64,000 nt of DNA, taken from contig OY759361.1 of the NCBI GenBank assembly GCA_963662355.1, positions 124,001 to 188,000 of the forward strand. Direction: 5' to 3'. How positions within the stretch are numbered: the stretch's first letter is position 1; each line of letters opens with the position of its first letter. Shown piece by piece: positions 1-8,682 of the stretch. The notes beneath the pieces were generated by a model. The model was not told the DNA's origin. It saw nothing but the letters and a program-made list of their open reading frames with translations, and did no database searches. The stretch comes from WTFY01 sp026713925 (GTDB lineage: Bacteria; Pseudomonadota; Gammaproteobacteria; UBA4575). Both the position numbers and the translations under genes were made by a program.

Positions 1-503
1 GCCTGTCGCTGAGCATCATCAAAATATGCCGGGACGGTAATGACCACGCCGGAAAGACTCCCCCCAAGACTGTCCTCTGCACGCACGCGCAGGGTCTTGA
101 GGATTTCCGCGGAAACCTCTATGGACGTGACCGGCCCTGCCGCAGTCTGTATCTGTGGCACTCCGCTGTTCTGATCCGCAAACTGGTAGGGTAGATGACC
201 CTGCAAGGTGGCAAGATCGCTCACCGACCGGCCCATTATGCGTTTCACGGAAGCAAGTGTATTCAGGGGGTCCTGTGTAGCATGGCTCAAAGCCGTCGCA
301 CCCACCATGACTTCGCCATGGCCGGTGTAGCGTACGACCGAAGGGAGGATGTCCGCACCATCTGCATCGGCAAGGGTCTCTGCAACACCGCTTCGGACAC
401 TCGCAACCAGCGAATTCGTCGTTCCCAGGTCGATCCCGGCCGCAAGGCGATGCTCATGCGGAACCGTGGATTGACCCGGTTCTGAAATCTGTAACAGTGC
501 CAT
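1..503 (-). CDS. hscA: Fe-S protein assembly chaperone HscA (N-terminal part, cut by window edge)
   Basis: Specialised Hsp70 that works with HscB to release Fe-S clusters from the IscU scaffold. Only the first 167 codons lie in the window; the gene runs off the left edge. The reading frame starts at an ATG at 503 (MALLQISEPGQ) and shows the Hsp70 ATPase phosphate-binding loop GIDLGTTNSLVA at about residues 23-34, then the ILPSVVRY and GHGEVMVGA stretches typical of DnaK/HscA ATPase domains. It lies 8 nt downstream of hscB in the isc operon and is surely co-transcribed with it. The LPPVK sequence in IscU, the known HscA recognition site, is present in this window, which fits. The substrate-binding domain cannot be seen. 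Confidence 0.93.
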   Translation of the reverse strand, partial: MALLQISEPGQSTVPHEHRLAAGIDLGTTNSLVASVRSGVAETLADADGADILPSVVRYTGHGEVMVGATALSHATQDPLNTLASVKRIMGRSVSDLATLQGHLPYQFADQNSGVPQIQTAAGPVTSIEVSAEILKTLRVRAEDSLGGSLSGVVITVPAYFDDAQRQ

Positions 504-511
504 ATTGTGTT

Positions 512-1054
512 CTATAAAAGCTGTTCTTCCAGCTTTTCCTGTTTTTCCCTGAGTTGGTTGGTCAGGCGCTCATAGAACTGCAGCTTTAATGCCAGCTCTT
601 TTGCAGCATCCAGGTGCCCCTGTGCATACTCGGATGAAAACCGGGAAATCAGGTCCTGTTGCTGGTGCTTGAATTCACTGGCAAGTGTATCCAGGGCCGC
701 AATCGGTTCTACCGCCTCGTCAAGTGCTGCGACACGCTCGTGCAACTCCATCTGCTGCATCAGAAATGCCGTATCCCTTGAGGTTTCGGTATCCGCATCA
801 AATTCCTGATCCTGCAGTTTCAGGAGATAATGTGCGCGCTTCAGGTCACTTCTCAGGACACTGTACGCTTCGTTCACGAATGCAGTCTGCTGCATGGAGA
901 TGCGTTGTTCCTGACTGCTCTTCCCGGAAAATCGGTCCGGGTGTAGTGCACTCTGAAAGGCACGGTACTTCGAGGTCAGCCCTTCCTGGTCCATCTCAAA
1001 GCCCTCGGGAAGCCCGAACAACTCGAAATAGTTTCGAGTGAGATCGATGTCCAT
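512..1054 (-). CDS. hscB: J-domain co-chaperone HscB
   Basis: J-type co-chaperone that brings IscU to HscA and stimulates its ATPase. The 180-residue product has an N-terminal J domain with the HPD tripeptide at residues 38-40 and a C-terminal helical region (about residues 90-180) as in the HscB oligomerisation/IscU-binding domain. An open frame extends 28 codons upstream, but the start was placed at the ATG at 1054 because the family begins near MDIDLTRNYFELFGLP and the upstream part would run into the end of iscA. It sits between iscA and hscA in the standard isc order. Confidence 0.92.
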   Translation of the reverse strand: MDIDLTRNYFELFGLPEGFEMDQEGLTSKYRAFQSALHPDRFSGKSSQEQRISMQQTAFVNEAYSVLRSDLKRAHYLLKLQDQEFDADTETSRDTAFLMQQMELHERVAALDEAVEPIAALDTLASEFKHQQQDLISRFSSEYAQGHLDAAKELALKLQFYERLTNQLREKQEKLEEQLL

Positions 1055-1107
1055 GGCAGGTAGGATGAGTAAATAAAAATGATCGGGAGAAAGATCAGAA
1101 AAAAAGG

Positions 1108-1431
1108 TCAGACGTTGAAGCTCTCCCCGCACCCACAACGGTCTTTTTCATTCGGGTTCCTGAATTGAAATCCTTCCGACAGTCCCTCGCGTGTGAAATC
1201 CAGCTCGGTGCCCTCCAGATACACTATGCTTTTGGGGTTGATTACTACCCTGACACCCTTGTCTTCAAAAACATGGTCCTCCTCTTCGACCTGGTCGGCA
1301 AATTCGATGGTGTACGCCATTCCGGAGCACCCGGTAGATTTCACACCGAGGCGTACCCCAACCCCCTTGCCACGTCGTTCAAGATAGGTCTTTACGTGCC
1401 TGGCAGCACTGTCTGTCAAGGAAATAGACAC
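1108..1431 (-). CDS. iscA: A-type Fe-S carrier protein IscA
   Basis: A-type carrier that receives Fe-S clusters or iron in the ISC pathway and passes them to target proteins. The 107-residue length equals that of the E. coli protein. The three conserved cysteines fall at the usual places: Cys35 (TGCSG) and Cys99/Cys101 (CGCGE). The start is a GTG at 1431 preceded by AGGGA. The gene lies 12 nt downstream of iscU; its stop is about 50 nt before the chosen hscB start. Confidence 0.94.
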   Translation of the reverse strand: MSISLTDSAARHVKTYLERRGKGVGVRLGVKSTGCSGMAYTIEFADQVEEEDHVFEDKGVRVVINPKSIVYLEGTELDFTREGLSEGFQFRNPNEKDRCGCGESFNV

Positions 1432-1443
1432 CGTGTCCCTTGC

Positions 1444-1851
1444 CTATGCAATTTTCTCTTGTACGGCTTTGCCTTCAGCTTTGGATTTGAAGTCATCGAT
1501 CGCCGCCCTGATCGCATCTTCAGCCAGCACCGAACAGTGGATCTTGACTGGGGGCAAGGCAAGCTCTTCTACAATATCCGTGTTCTTGATCTCAGAGGCC
1601 TGCTCCAGGGTCTTACCTTTCACCCATTCGGTCAGCAGACTTGAGGAAGCAATGGCGGAACCGCAGCCGTAGGTCTTGAATTTGGCATCTTCGATGACGC
1701 CGCCATCATCGATCTTGATCTGCAGTTTCATCACGTCGCCGCATGCAGGTGCGCCTACCATGCCTGTTCCAACATTCCGGTCATCTTTGTCGAACGACCC
1801 TACATTACGCGGATTTTCATAGTGATCCAACACTTTGTCACTGTATGCCAT
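1444..1851 (-). CDS. iscU: Fe-S cluster scaffold IscU
   Basis: Scaffold on which IscS-derived sulfur and iron are assembled into [2Fe-2S] clusters. The 135-residue protein has the three cluster cysteines Cys37 (PACGD), Cys63 (YGCGS) and Cys106 (KIHCS), Asp39, and the LPPVK sequence at 99-103 bound by HscA. The start is an ATG at 1851. About 68 nt separate it from iscS, a usual spacing for this operon. Confidence 0.96.
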   Translation of the reverse strand: MAYSDKVLDHYENPRNVGSFDKDDRNVGTGMVGAPACGDVMKLQIKIDDGGVIEDAKFKTYGCGSAIASSSLLTEWVKGKTLEQASEIKNTDIVEELALPPVKIHCSVLAEDAIRAAIDDFKSKAEGKAVQEKIA

Positions 1852-1919
1852 GTTAACGTCTCCTGGTTTCTATCCGTGTGAATTAATACTGTACAACTGT
1901 CACAAGTCAACAGAATACC

Positions 1920-3134
1920 TTAATGGGCAGCCCACTCCACGGTCTTGAGGTCAATGCCTTCCTTGTGCATTTCCCACAGGGGAGAAAGGTCACGCAATTT
2001 GACTACGGCACTCTGGATTAACTGAGTCGCGTAGTCGATTTCCTCCGCAGTGGTGAACCGGCCAATTGTAAATCGAATCGAACTGTGTGCAAGTTCATCA
2101 TCACGACCCAGTGCACGCAATACGTAGCTCGGCTCAAGGGATGCGCTGGTACATGCCGAGCCCGATGACACTGCAATGTCTTTGAGGGCCATGATCAGGC
2201 TTTCGCCTTCAATAAAATTAAAACTGATATTGAGATTACCTGGGATGCGCTGCTCCAGATCTCCATTGATATAAATTTCATCAATCTCCTTCAGGCCATT
2301 CAACAGCCTGTTGCGCAGCATGAGAATACGCTCGTTATCCTCAGCCATTTCTTCCTTTGCAATGCGGAATGCCTCGCCCATCCCCACGATCTGATGCGTG
2401 GCCAGGGTGCCGGAGCGCATGCCGCGCTCGTGCCCACCGCCATGTATCTGGGCCTCAATCCGCACACGTGGCTTCCTGCGCACATACAAGGCCCCGATGC
2501 CCTTGGGGCCGTACACCTTGTGTGCCGACAGGCTCATGAGGTCAATGTTCATATCCTGCAGGTCGATTTCCGCCTTGCCTGGACTTTGTGCGGCATCCAC
2601 ATGAAAGACAATCTTGTGCTCCCGGGCAATTTCGCCGATCGCCTTGATATCCTGGATGACACCGATTTCATTGTTGACATGCATGATGGACATCAGAATC
2701 GTATCGTCGCGGATAGCGGCCCGCAGATCATTGAGATCAATCAGGCCCGAACTTCGTGGTGCCAGATAGGTTACCTCGAACCCTTCACGCTCCAGCTGGC
2801 GACAGGTATCCAGCACGGCCTTGTGTTCGGTCTTGCAGGTGATGATGTGCTTGCCGTTTTTCTGGTAAAAGTGCGCAGCGCCTTTTATAGCCAGGTTATC
2901 CGATTCGGTCGCCCCGCTGGTCCAGATAATTTCTTTCGGGTTCGCGTTGATTAACGCGGCCACATTTTTCCTCGCATCCTCCACGGCTTTCTCCGCACCC
3001 CAGCCAAAGCTGTGGCTCCGGGATGCCGGATTTCCATAATTCCCATCCACCGTGAGACATTCCATCATCGCTTCCGCAACACGCGCATCAACGGGTGTCG
3101 TGGCACTGTAATCCAGGTATATGGGTAGTTTCAT
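1920..3134 (-). CDS. iscS: Cysteine desulfurase IscS
   Basis: PLP-dependent cysteine desulfurase that supplies persulfide sulfur to IscU and also to tRNA thiolation and cofactor pathways. From the ATG at 3134 the product is 404 residues, the E. coli length. It begins MKLPIYLDYSATTPVD, has the PLP lysine Lys206 in SLSAHK, the PLP-contacting HVDAAQ motif (178-183) and the catalytic loop cysteine Cys328 in SSGSACTSA. An upstream in-frame extension of 36 codons would overlap the end of iscR and was rejected. It lies second in the operon, directly after iscR. Confidence 0.96.
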   Translation of the reverse strand: MKLPIYLDYSATTPVDARVAEAMMECLTVDGNYGNPASRSHSFGWGAEKAVEDARKNVAALINANPKEIIWTSGATESDNLAIKGAAHFYQKNGKHIITCKTEHKAVLDTCRQLEREGFEVTYLAPRSSGLIDLNDLRAAIRDDTILMSIMHVNNEIGVIQDIKAIGEIAREHKIVFHVDAAQSPGKAEIDLQDMNIDLMSLSAHKVYGPKGIGALYVRRKPRVRIEAQIHGGGHERGMRSGTLATHQIVGMGEAFRIAKEEMAEDNERILMLRNRLLNGLKEIDEIYINGDLEQRIPGNLNISFNFIEGESLIMALKDIAVSSGSACTSASLEPSYVLRALGRDDELAHSSIRFTIGRFTTAEEIDYATQLIQSAVVKLRDLSPLWEMHKEGIDLKTVEWAAH

Positions 3135-3177
3135 GCTTATCATCATGTGGTTCCTGCAAATGTACTCATCATGTTTC

Positions 3178-3636
3178 TTACACAATCTCCATCCGGTCCA
3201 TTCGATAATCCTGCCGGTTGGAAACCTCCAGCACGTGCGCATTGCTCACCGCCTGCGCCAGGCTGATGCCTGAGAGATAATTTCGAATCTGGTGACTCAG
3301 GTTTTCCCAAAGATCATGCGTCAGGCAACGCTGATGATCCTGGCAATCCGCACTGCCCCCGCAACGCGTGGTATCCAGACTCTCATCCACTGCATCAATG
3401 ACATCGGCAATGGCAATCTCTTCTGAACCCACTGCAAGCGAGTACCCGCCGCCGGGCCCCCGCGTACTTTTCACCAGGCCCCGGTCACGCAGCGATGTGA
3501 ACAACTGCTCCAGATAAGACAGGGATATGCCTTGTCTCTCGGCAATTTCGGATAGTGACACCGGCCCCTTGTCATGATGCAGCGCAATATCACACATCGC
3601 GGTTACCGCATAGCGTCCTCTGGTACTGAGTTTCAC
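3178..3636 (-). CDS. iscR: Rrf2-family Fe-S regulator IscR
   Basis: Transcription regulator that senses Fe-S status and represses the isc operon when it carries a [2Fe-2S] cluster. The 152-residue protein has a winged helix (about 1-75, MKLSTRGRYAVTAM to TRGPGGGYSLA) and cluster ligands Cys92, Cys98 and Cys104 in RCGGSADCQDHQRC. It is the promoter-proximal gene of the operon. A 25-bp imperfect palindrome at 3695-3719 resembles a type 1 IscR site, so autorepression is likely. Confidence 0.95.
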   Translation of the reverse strand: MKLSTRGRYAVTAMCDIALHHDKGPVSLSEIAERQGISLSYLEQLFTSLRDRGLVKSTRGPGGGYSLAVGSEEIAIADVIDAVDESLDTTRCGGSADCQDHQRCLTHDLWENLSHQIRNYLSGISLAQAVSNAHVLEVSNRQDYRMDRMEIV

Positions 3637-3684
3637 GATACAATGCCCTCTGCTGTTCTACAGAACTGGGTTCTCTCGCCTGCA

Positions 3685-3690
3685 AGTATA
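3685..3690 (-). promoter_or_regulatory. Candidate -10 element of the isc operon promoter
   Basis: Minus-strand TATACT about 50 nt upstream of the iscR ATG. The -35 region lies within the IscR operator and matches the consensus poorly, as expected for a regulated isc promoter. Confidence 0.5.
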
Positions 3691-3694
3691 GCAA

Positions 3695-3719
3695 ATAACC
3701 CAGTAATCTACTCAGGTAT
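3695..3719 (-). promoter_or_regulatory. Candidate type 1 IscR operator in front of iscR
   Basis: On the minus strand this 25-mer has half-sites ATACCTGAGTA and (as complement) ATAACCCAGTA around a GAT centre, close to the published type 1 IscR pattern of A/T-rich ends with YTGACT-like arms. It begins just 5 nt upstream of a TATACT -10 hexamer, so bound IscR would cover the -35 region. The assignment is by pattern only. Confidence 0.65.
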
Positions 3720-3798
3720 ATTAAGGGATAGGGCTGCACTATCCCGTTGGTAAGGGAATTCTGCGGCTTGCTCCAGCAACGCAAAATGTACCAGCAGA

Positions 3799-4521
3799 TC
3801 ACTGTGATACAGTTCTTTGGGTAGCACTCAGGATCCCGCGCAGGATGTTCACCTCCACCTGTGTCAAGCGGGCGCGATGATACAAGTGCCTGAGCCGGCG
3901 CATCAGCAGTTTCGGCTGCTTGGGGTCAAGAAACTCGATCTCCAGCAACACGGCCTGCAGGTGCTCAAACAGACGCTCCAGTTCTGCGGAGTCTGCAAGC
4001 GCATCTTCACAGTCCGTGCCTGCAAGGCCAGGCTCCTGTTCGAGAGCAGCCATGAAAATCTCATAACAGATCACCTGCACAGCGGCCGCCAGATTCAATG
4101 AACTCACAGAAGGGATGGTGGTTGCATACTGACACAGGTCCATCTCCTCATTCGACAACCCGCTGCTTTCACGACCGAAGACAATTGCAACGTGACCTTG
4201 CTCCAACTCCTGCCAGACCCTGCTGCCGAGTTCGCGAAGCGCAATCTGCGGACAGGGCAAGCCGCGTGTCCGGGCGCTGGTACCAACGACGAACGTACAC
4301 TGGCCGAGTGCATCCTTCAATGAAGTGCAGACCACGGCGCGTTCCAGCACATCGACCGCATCCACGGCACGCACCGTCGCCTGACGGTCCGGAAACAGTT
4401 CCGGGTTAACCAGAACCAGATTCCCGATACTCATGGTTTTCGCAGCACGCGCAACGGCGCCAATGTTGCCAGGATGGGAAGGCTCTACAAGCACAATGTT
4501 GATGCGACTGGATGTGTTCAC
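3799..4521 (-). CDS. trmJ: tRNA (cytidine/uridine-2'-O)-methyltransferase TrmJ
   Basis: SPOUT-class methyltransferase expected to 2'-O-methylate tRNA position 32. The 240-residue protein shows the knot motifs: N-terminal VLVEPSHPGNIGAVARAAK, FGRESSGLSNEE in the SAM-binding loop, and IPSVSSLNLAAAVQV at the third motif. The C-terminal 75 residues form a helical TrmJ-type extension. It lies between iscR and the divergent suhB, the order also found in E. coli. Confidence 0.93.
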   Translation of the reverse strand: MNTSSRINIVLVEPSHPGNIGAVARAAKTMSIGNLVLVNPELFPDRQATVRAVDAVDVLERAVVCTSLKDALGQCTFVVGTSARTRGLPCPQIALRELGSRVWQELEQGHVAIVFGRESSGLSNEEMDLCQYATTIPSVSSLNLAAAVQVICYEIFMAALEQEPGLAGTDCEDALADSAELERLFEHLQAVLLEIEFLDPKQPKLLMRRLRHLYHRARLTQVEVNILRGILSATQRTVSQ

Positions 4522-4572
4522 AGGCTACGGCAGCTTCTTACAACTTGCTCAAACAATGCGGGCGGATTTTGG

Positions 4573-4578
4573 TATGCT
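4573..4578 (+). promoter_or_regulatory. Candidate extended -10 promoter of suhB
   Basis: TATGCT preceded by TGG (an extended -10 form) 33 nt upstream of the suhB ATG, in the gap after the divergent trmJ start. No good -35 hexamer is seen at 16-18 nt, as often with extended -10 promoters. Confidence 0.4.
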
Positions 4579-4610
4579 GTCCCGGCACAGACCTGTCCGA
4601 CATCATCCCC

Positions 4611-5411
4611 ATGCAATCCGCCTTACATACAGCAATCATTGCCGCGCGCCAGGCGGGAAATATCATTTCCCGGAATCTGCAACGAGTGGACTCCCTTTCC
4701 AGGCACGCGAAACAGAGAAACGATTTCGTCAGCGAAATCGACCATCAGGCAGAACGTGAAATAACCGACATCATCCGACGCACGTATCCGGACCACCACA
4801 TCCTTGCTGAAGAAAGCGGCTACAGTGCCGGCAGGCACAAGGCCAGTGAGTATCAATGGATTATTGACCCGCTTGACGGGACAACGAACTACCTGCATGG
4901 TTTTCCGCATTATTCTGTTTCGATCGCGCTGCGCTTCCGGGACCGCCTGGAGGCAGGCGTAATTTACGATCCGTTCAGGGGCGAGCTATTCTGTGCCAGC
5001 AGGGGAAATGGTGCAACCCTGAATGACAGGAAAATCCGGGTGGCGAAGCTGCCCAGCCTCGAAGGCTCACTGCTGGGGACCGGCTTTCCGTTTCGGGATA
5101 ACCAGGATGCCGAGGCCTACCTTGCAACCCTGGAAGCATTCATGCTGCGTACCTCGGGGATACGACGTGCGGGCTCCGCCGCACTGGATCTGGCCTATGT
5201 TGCGGCAGGACGCCTGGACGGGTTCTGGGAATTCGGACTGAACATCTGGGACATTGCCGCAGGCTGCCTCATCATCCAAGAGGCAGGGGGCCTGGTAGGA
5301 GACCCGGCTGGTGGCCATGCTCATCTGGAAAAAGGTGATATCGTAGCGGCCAACGCAAAAATTTTTCAACTGATGCTGCGCACGATTCACACTGTGCTAA
5401 AAGGCCGGTGA
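4611..5411 (+). CDS. suhB: Inositol-1-monophosphatase family protein SuhB
   Basis: Mg2+-dependent inositol monophosphatase-fold protein; in E. coli SuhB also takes part in rRNA transcription antitermination. The 266-residue product has the metal-site motifs ILAEESG (64-70), IDPLDGTTN (85-93) and NIWDIAAG near the C-terminus. The frame is open 33 codons upstream, but the ATG at 4611 (MQSALHTAIIAARQAG) matches the family N-terminus and fits the extended -10 sequence at 4573. It diverges from trmJ and converges on secF, whose stop lies immediately next to its own. Confidence 0.93.
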   Translation: MQSALHTAIIAARQAGNIISRNLQRVDSLSRHAKQRNDFVSEIDHQAEREITDIIRRTYPDHHILAEESGYSAGRHKASEYQWIIDPLDGTTNYLHGFPHYSVSIALRFRDRLEAGVIYDPFRGELFCASRGNGATLNDRKIRVAKLPSLEGSLLGTGFPFRDNQDAEAYLATLEAFMLRTSGIRRAGSAALDLAYVAAGRLDGFWEFGLNIWDIAAGCLIIQEAGGLVGDPAGGHAHLEKGDIVAANAKIFQLMLRTIHTVLKGR

Positions 5412-6350
5412 TCAGACCTGGCTGCCGTCTCCATCCCCGGTAGTTTTAGCAACCGGCATGAGGTCTTCCTTGCTAACCTTCAGGGCAAGCAGGGAAGTAC
5501 TCGCGATGTAAATGGAAGAATACGTTCCGACAATCACCCCGACGATCAGTGCGATTGAAAACGCATGGATTACCTCGCCTCCAAACAAAAACAGTGCAAA
5601 CAGTACCAGCAGCGTGGTAATCGAGGTCATCAAGGTGCGCGAAAATGTCTGATTGATCGACTCATTGATCGTGGCTTCCGGGATATCCTTGCGGGTGCGC
5701 CTAAAATTCTCGCGAATCCTGTCAAACACCACGATCGTATCGTTGAGCGAATAGCCAATCACTGCCAGCAATGCCGCCAGCACGGTCAGGTCAAACTCGG
5801 TCTGGGAAAGCGCAAAGAAGCCCATGACCAGAATGACATCGTGTACCAGGGCTGCAACGGAACCCAGGGAGAAACGCCATTCAAACCGCAATGCAACATA
5901 AATCAAGATGCCGACCAATGCATACAGCATGGCGAGTCCGCCCTTGTCGCGCAGTTCACCCCCGACCTGCGGGCCTACGAACTCGACTCGTTTCACCTCG
6001 GGAGACCCGGTAGGCTGCAGCGCATCAATGACCTTGCTGCTGAGTGAGGATTTGTCCCGGTCGGATTCTGCAACGGGCAGTCGAATCAGCACGTCCCGTG
6101 TCGTTCCGAAGTGTTGAACGATGGCATTTTCAAGCCCGCTCGAAACCAGTGCCTGACGGACTTTTTCAAGCCCAGTGGAATCAGGATAACCCACTTCGAC
6201 CAGTGTCCCGCCGGTAAAATCAATCCCCAGATTCAGTCCGCGTACCGGTATTGCAGCAAGCGAGACCACGATCAGGGCACATGAAAGTATCAGGGCCGGC
6301 TTTCGCTTCCCCATGAAATCAATATTCAGCTTGTCTTTCAGTAACTGCAT
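5412..6350 (-). CDS. secF: Protein translocase subunit SecF
   Basis: RND-type membrane subunit of the SecDF complex that uses the proton motive force to help complete protein export through SecYEG. The 312-residue protein has an N-terminal membrane helix, a periplasmic P1-like domain beginning GIDFTGGTLVEVGYP, and five further helices with the characteristic VIGYSLNDTIVVFDRIREN segment. It starts 2 nt after secD, which implies translational coupling. Confidence 0.96.
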   Translation of the reverse strand: MQLLKDKLNIDFMGKRKPALILSCALIVVSLAAIPVRGLNLGIDFTGGTLVEVGYPDSTGLEKVRQALVSSGLENAIVQHFGTTRDVLIRLPVAESDRDKSSLSSKVIDALQPTGSPEVKRVEFVGPQVGGELRDKGGLAMLYALVGILIYVALRFEWRFSLGSVAALVHDVILVMGFFALSQTEFDLTVLAALLAVIGYSLNDTIVVFDRIRENFRRTRKDIPEATINESINQTFSRTLMTSITTLLVLFALFLFGGEVIHAFSIALIVGVIVGTYSSIYIASTSLLALKVSKEDLMPVAKTTGDGDGSQV

Positions 6351-6352
6351 GA

Positions 6353-8227
6353 CTACACTGCAAGCCTGGGTGATTTTCTGCTGCCATAGTACAGGTTAAC
6401 CAAGGCGCGCGTACCCATGATGGCAGTAAACATGGAACACACGATTCCGATTGACAGCGTCACCGCGAAACCCTTGATCGGCCCGGTACCGAATACAAAC
6501 AGGACCACTGCAGCGATTAGCGTAGTGACGTTGGCATCGGCAATGGTGGAAAGGGCCTTGCTGTACCCTGCCTGAATGCTGGCCTGGGGTGAATTCCCGT
6601 TACGCAGTTCCTCGCGAATGCGCTCGAAGATCAAGACGTTCGCATCGACTGCCATTCCCACTGTCAGTACGATACCTGCAATGCCAGGGAGGGTCAGGGT
6701 GGCCCCGGGTATGAGTGACATGATTCCGATAATCAAAACCAGGTTCGCAGCCAGCGCCAGGTCTGCCGCAATCCCAAACAGGCGGTAATACACGACCATG
6801 AATATCATCACGAGGATGAATCCGATGACGATCGATTTCTTACCGAGATCGATATTCTGCTGGCCGAGACTGGGGCCAACGGTGCGCTCTTCCACAATCT
6901 CCACCGGTGCCGCCAGGGCACCTGCACGCAACAGCAGTGCAAGTTTGAGCGCTTCATGAGTGGAGTCCAGGCCCTCGATCTGGAAACGCTTGCCTAGCTG
7001 TTCCTGTATGCGGGCGACGCTGACAACTTCCTCACTCTTGACAGTTTTTCGAATCTGCTCCCCGTCCTTGTTGATGATCACTGTCTTGTTGTCAATGAAC
7101 ACCACCGCCATCAGCTTCTTGATATTTTCAGCAGTTACCTTGCTGAACCGGGCCGCCCCCTTGCCGTCGAGGGTAATGATAACGGCCGGCAGACTATTTT
7201 CATCGAATCCGGAGTTGGCATTGATAATCGAATCGCCGGTCAGCATCACTGCCCGTTTCAGCAAGATCGGATTCCTGCTGTCACGCTCGTAGTAAAGTAG
7301 TGAGCCTGGAGGAATGCGTCCCGTCTCGGCCGCTTCAAAGGGGTCTGACTGCTCGTTCACCATGCGAAATTCCACCGTAGCCGTCGCACCCAGAATTTCC
7401 TTGGCCTGGGCCGTGTCCTGTACACCAGGAAGCTGCACGACAATCCGTTCGGCTCCCTGCTGCTGGATCACCGGTTCCGCAACACCCAGTTCGTTCACAC
7501 GATTGCGCAGGGTTTGTATATTCTGCTGGATGGCCAGACTTTGAATTTCCCGCAGGGTTTCTTCGCTGATTCTCGCTATGACCAAAAACCCGTCTTGACT
7601 GTCCTCTTCGGCAAAGTCCAGTTCGTTTCCGTACTCTTTCCTGAGTACCTCAAGCCCCGCAGCCCGGCTTTCCGCATCCCTGAACCTGACTCTGGCCTCA
7701 TCACCTGTATGGACCACGGAAAACCGTCGAAGCTTGGCCTCTCTCAGGTTCACACGAAACGAAGTCGCATAATTGTTGATCGCCTTTGCACCGGCAGCTT
7801 TCATGTCGACCTGCAGTAAAAAGTGCACACCGCCACGCAAGTCCAGACCGAGATTCATGGGCGATGCACCCAACAGTCTTAACCATCCAGGCACCGAGGG
7901 TGCAAGATTCAGTGCCACGATATGACGCCCGTCCAGCGTCTCCTTGCTTGCCTCAAAAGCCTGCAGCTGCTGTTCGGTATCCGTGAAGCGCAGCAATAGC
8001 CGGTTGTTTCCCTGCTCTTCACTGTGAACCTCGATACCTTCTTCCTGCAAGGCCCGCTGCAACGCCGGAAGGGTGGACGCATCCAGTTTTCCGGATGCAT
8101 GGGACACCTGAACGGCCGGAATGTCGGGATACAGGTTTGGCAGGGTATACAGGCCCAGCACCATGATCACCGCCAGGATGAGCAGATGCTTCCACAACGG
8201 GTAGCGGTTCAGCGGAGCCACAGCCAT
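6353..8227 (-). CDS. secD: Protein translocase subunit SecD
   Basis: Partner of SecF in the SecDF-YajC accessory translocase. The 624-residue length is normal for a proteobacterial SecD. It shows an N-terminal membrane helix (KHLLILAVIMVLGLYTLPNL), the LGLDLRGGVHFLLQVD motif of the first periplasmic domain, a large periplasmic region, and the C-terminal helix bundle with GMAVDANVLIFERIREE, which carries the conserved membrane Asp. It lies between yajC and secF. Confidence 0.97.
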   Translation of the reverse strand: MAVAPLNRYPLWKHLLILAVIMVLGLYTLPNLYPDIPAVQVSHASGKLDASTLPALQRALQEEGIEVHSEEQGNNRLLLRFTDTEQQLQAFEASKETLDGRHIVALNLAPSVPGWLRLLGASPMNLGLDLRGGVHFLLQVDMKAAGAKAINNYATSFRVNLREAKLRRFSVVHTGDEARVRFRDAESRAAGLEVLRKEYGNELDFAEEDSQDGFLVIARISEETLREIQSLAIQQNIQTLRNRVNELGVAEPVIQQQGAERIVVQLPGVQDTAQAKEILGATATVEFRMVNEQSDPFEAAETGRIPPGSLLYYERDSRNPILLKRAVMLTGDSIINANSGFDENSLPAVIITLDGKGAARFSKVTAENIKKLMAVVFIDNKTVIINKDGEQIRKTVKSEEVVSVARIQEQLGKRFQIEGLDSTHEALKLALLLRAGALAAPVEIVEERTVGPSLGQQNIDLGKKSIVIGFILVMIFMVVYYRLFGIAADLALAANLVLIIGIMSLIPGATLTLPGIAGIVLTVGMAVDANVLIFERIREELRNGNSPQASIQAGYSKALSTIADANVTTLIAAVVLFVFGTGPIKGFAVTLSIGIVCSMFTAIMGTRALVNLYYGSRKSPRLAV

Positions 8228-8282
8228 GCAGTTAACCCTTTTAGATGTTTATGTGGAAGAATGAGAGACCGGTCGGAATCCG

Positions 8283-8609
8283 TCATTCGTTTCTCAATGT
8301 GCCTTTGGGCAGCACCGAGGAAATCGAGTGTTTTTGCAGCTTGATGGCGACTCCCTCGGAAATTTCTAGCGTGATGGAATTGTCCCCAATTTTCAGGATT
8401 TTGCCCAGCATGCCGCCGGAAGTCACGACCTCATCCCCTTTCGAGAGTGAACCAATCAGCTTTTGATGGTCCTTGCTGCGTTTTTGCTGGGGACGGATGA
8501 TCATGAAGTACATGATCGCAAAGAAGATCCCGATCATGATAAAAATTTCAAACCCTCCACCGAGTGGACCGGCTGAGCTTTCGGCCATTGCATCAGAAAT
8601 TAAAAACAT
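8283..8609 (-). CDS. yajC: Preprotein translocase subunit YajC
   Basis: Small single-span protein that associates with SecDF. The 108-residue protein has a short periplasmic N-terminus (MFLISDAMAESSAG), one membrane helix around IGIFFAIMYFMIIRPQQKRSK (the MIIRPQQKR sequence is the family hallmark) and a cytoplasmic domain rich in glycine and valine turns (GDEVVTSGGMLGKI). It lies between tgt and secD as in E. coli. Confidence 0.95.
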   Translation of the reverse strand: MFLISDAMAESSAGPLGGGFEIFIMIGIFFAIMYFMIIRPQQKRSKDHQKLIGSLSKGDEVVTSGGMLGKILKIGDNSITLEISEGVAIKLQKHSISSVLPKGTLRNE

Positions 8610-8682
8610 ATCACCCTTCTTTCAGTATGAGGCCCTGAGGCTGCGAGCTCTCCAGGAGTCCCTCGGAATTTGCAGCGACGTA

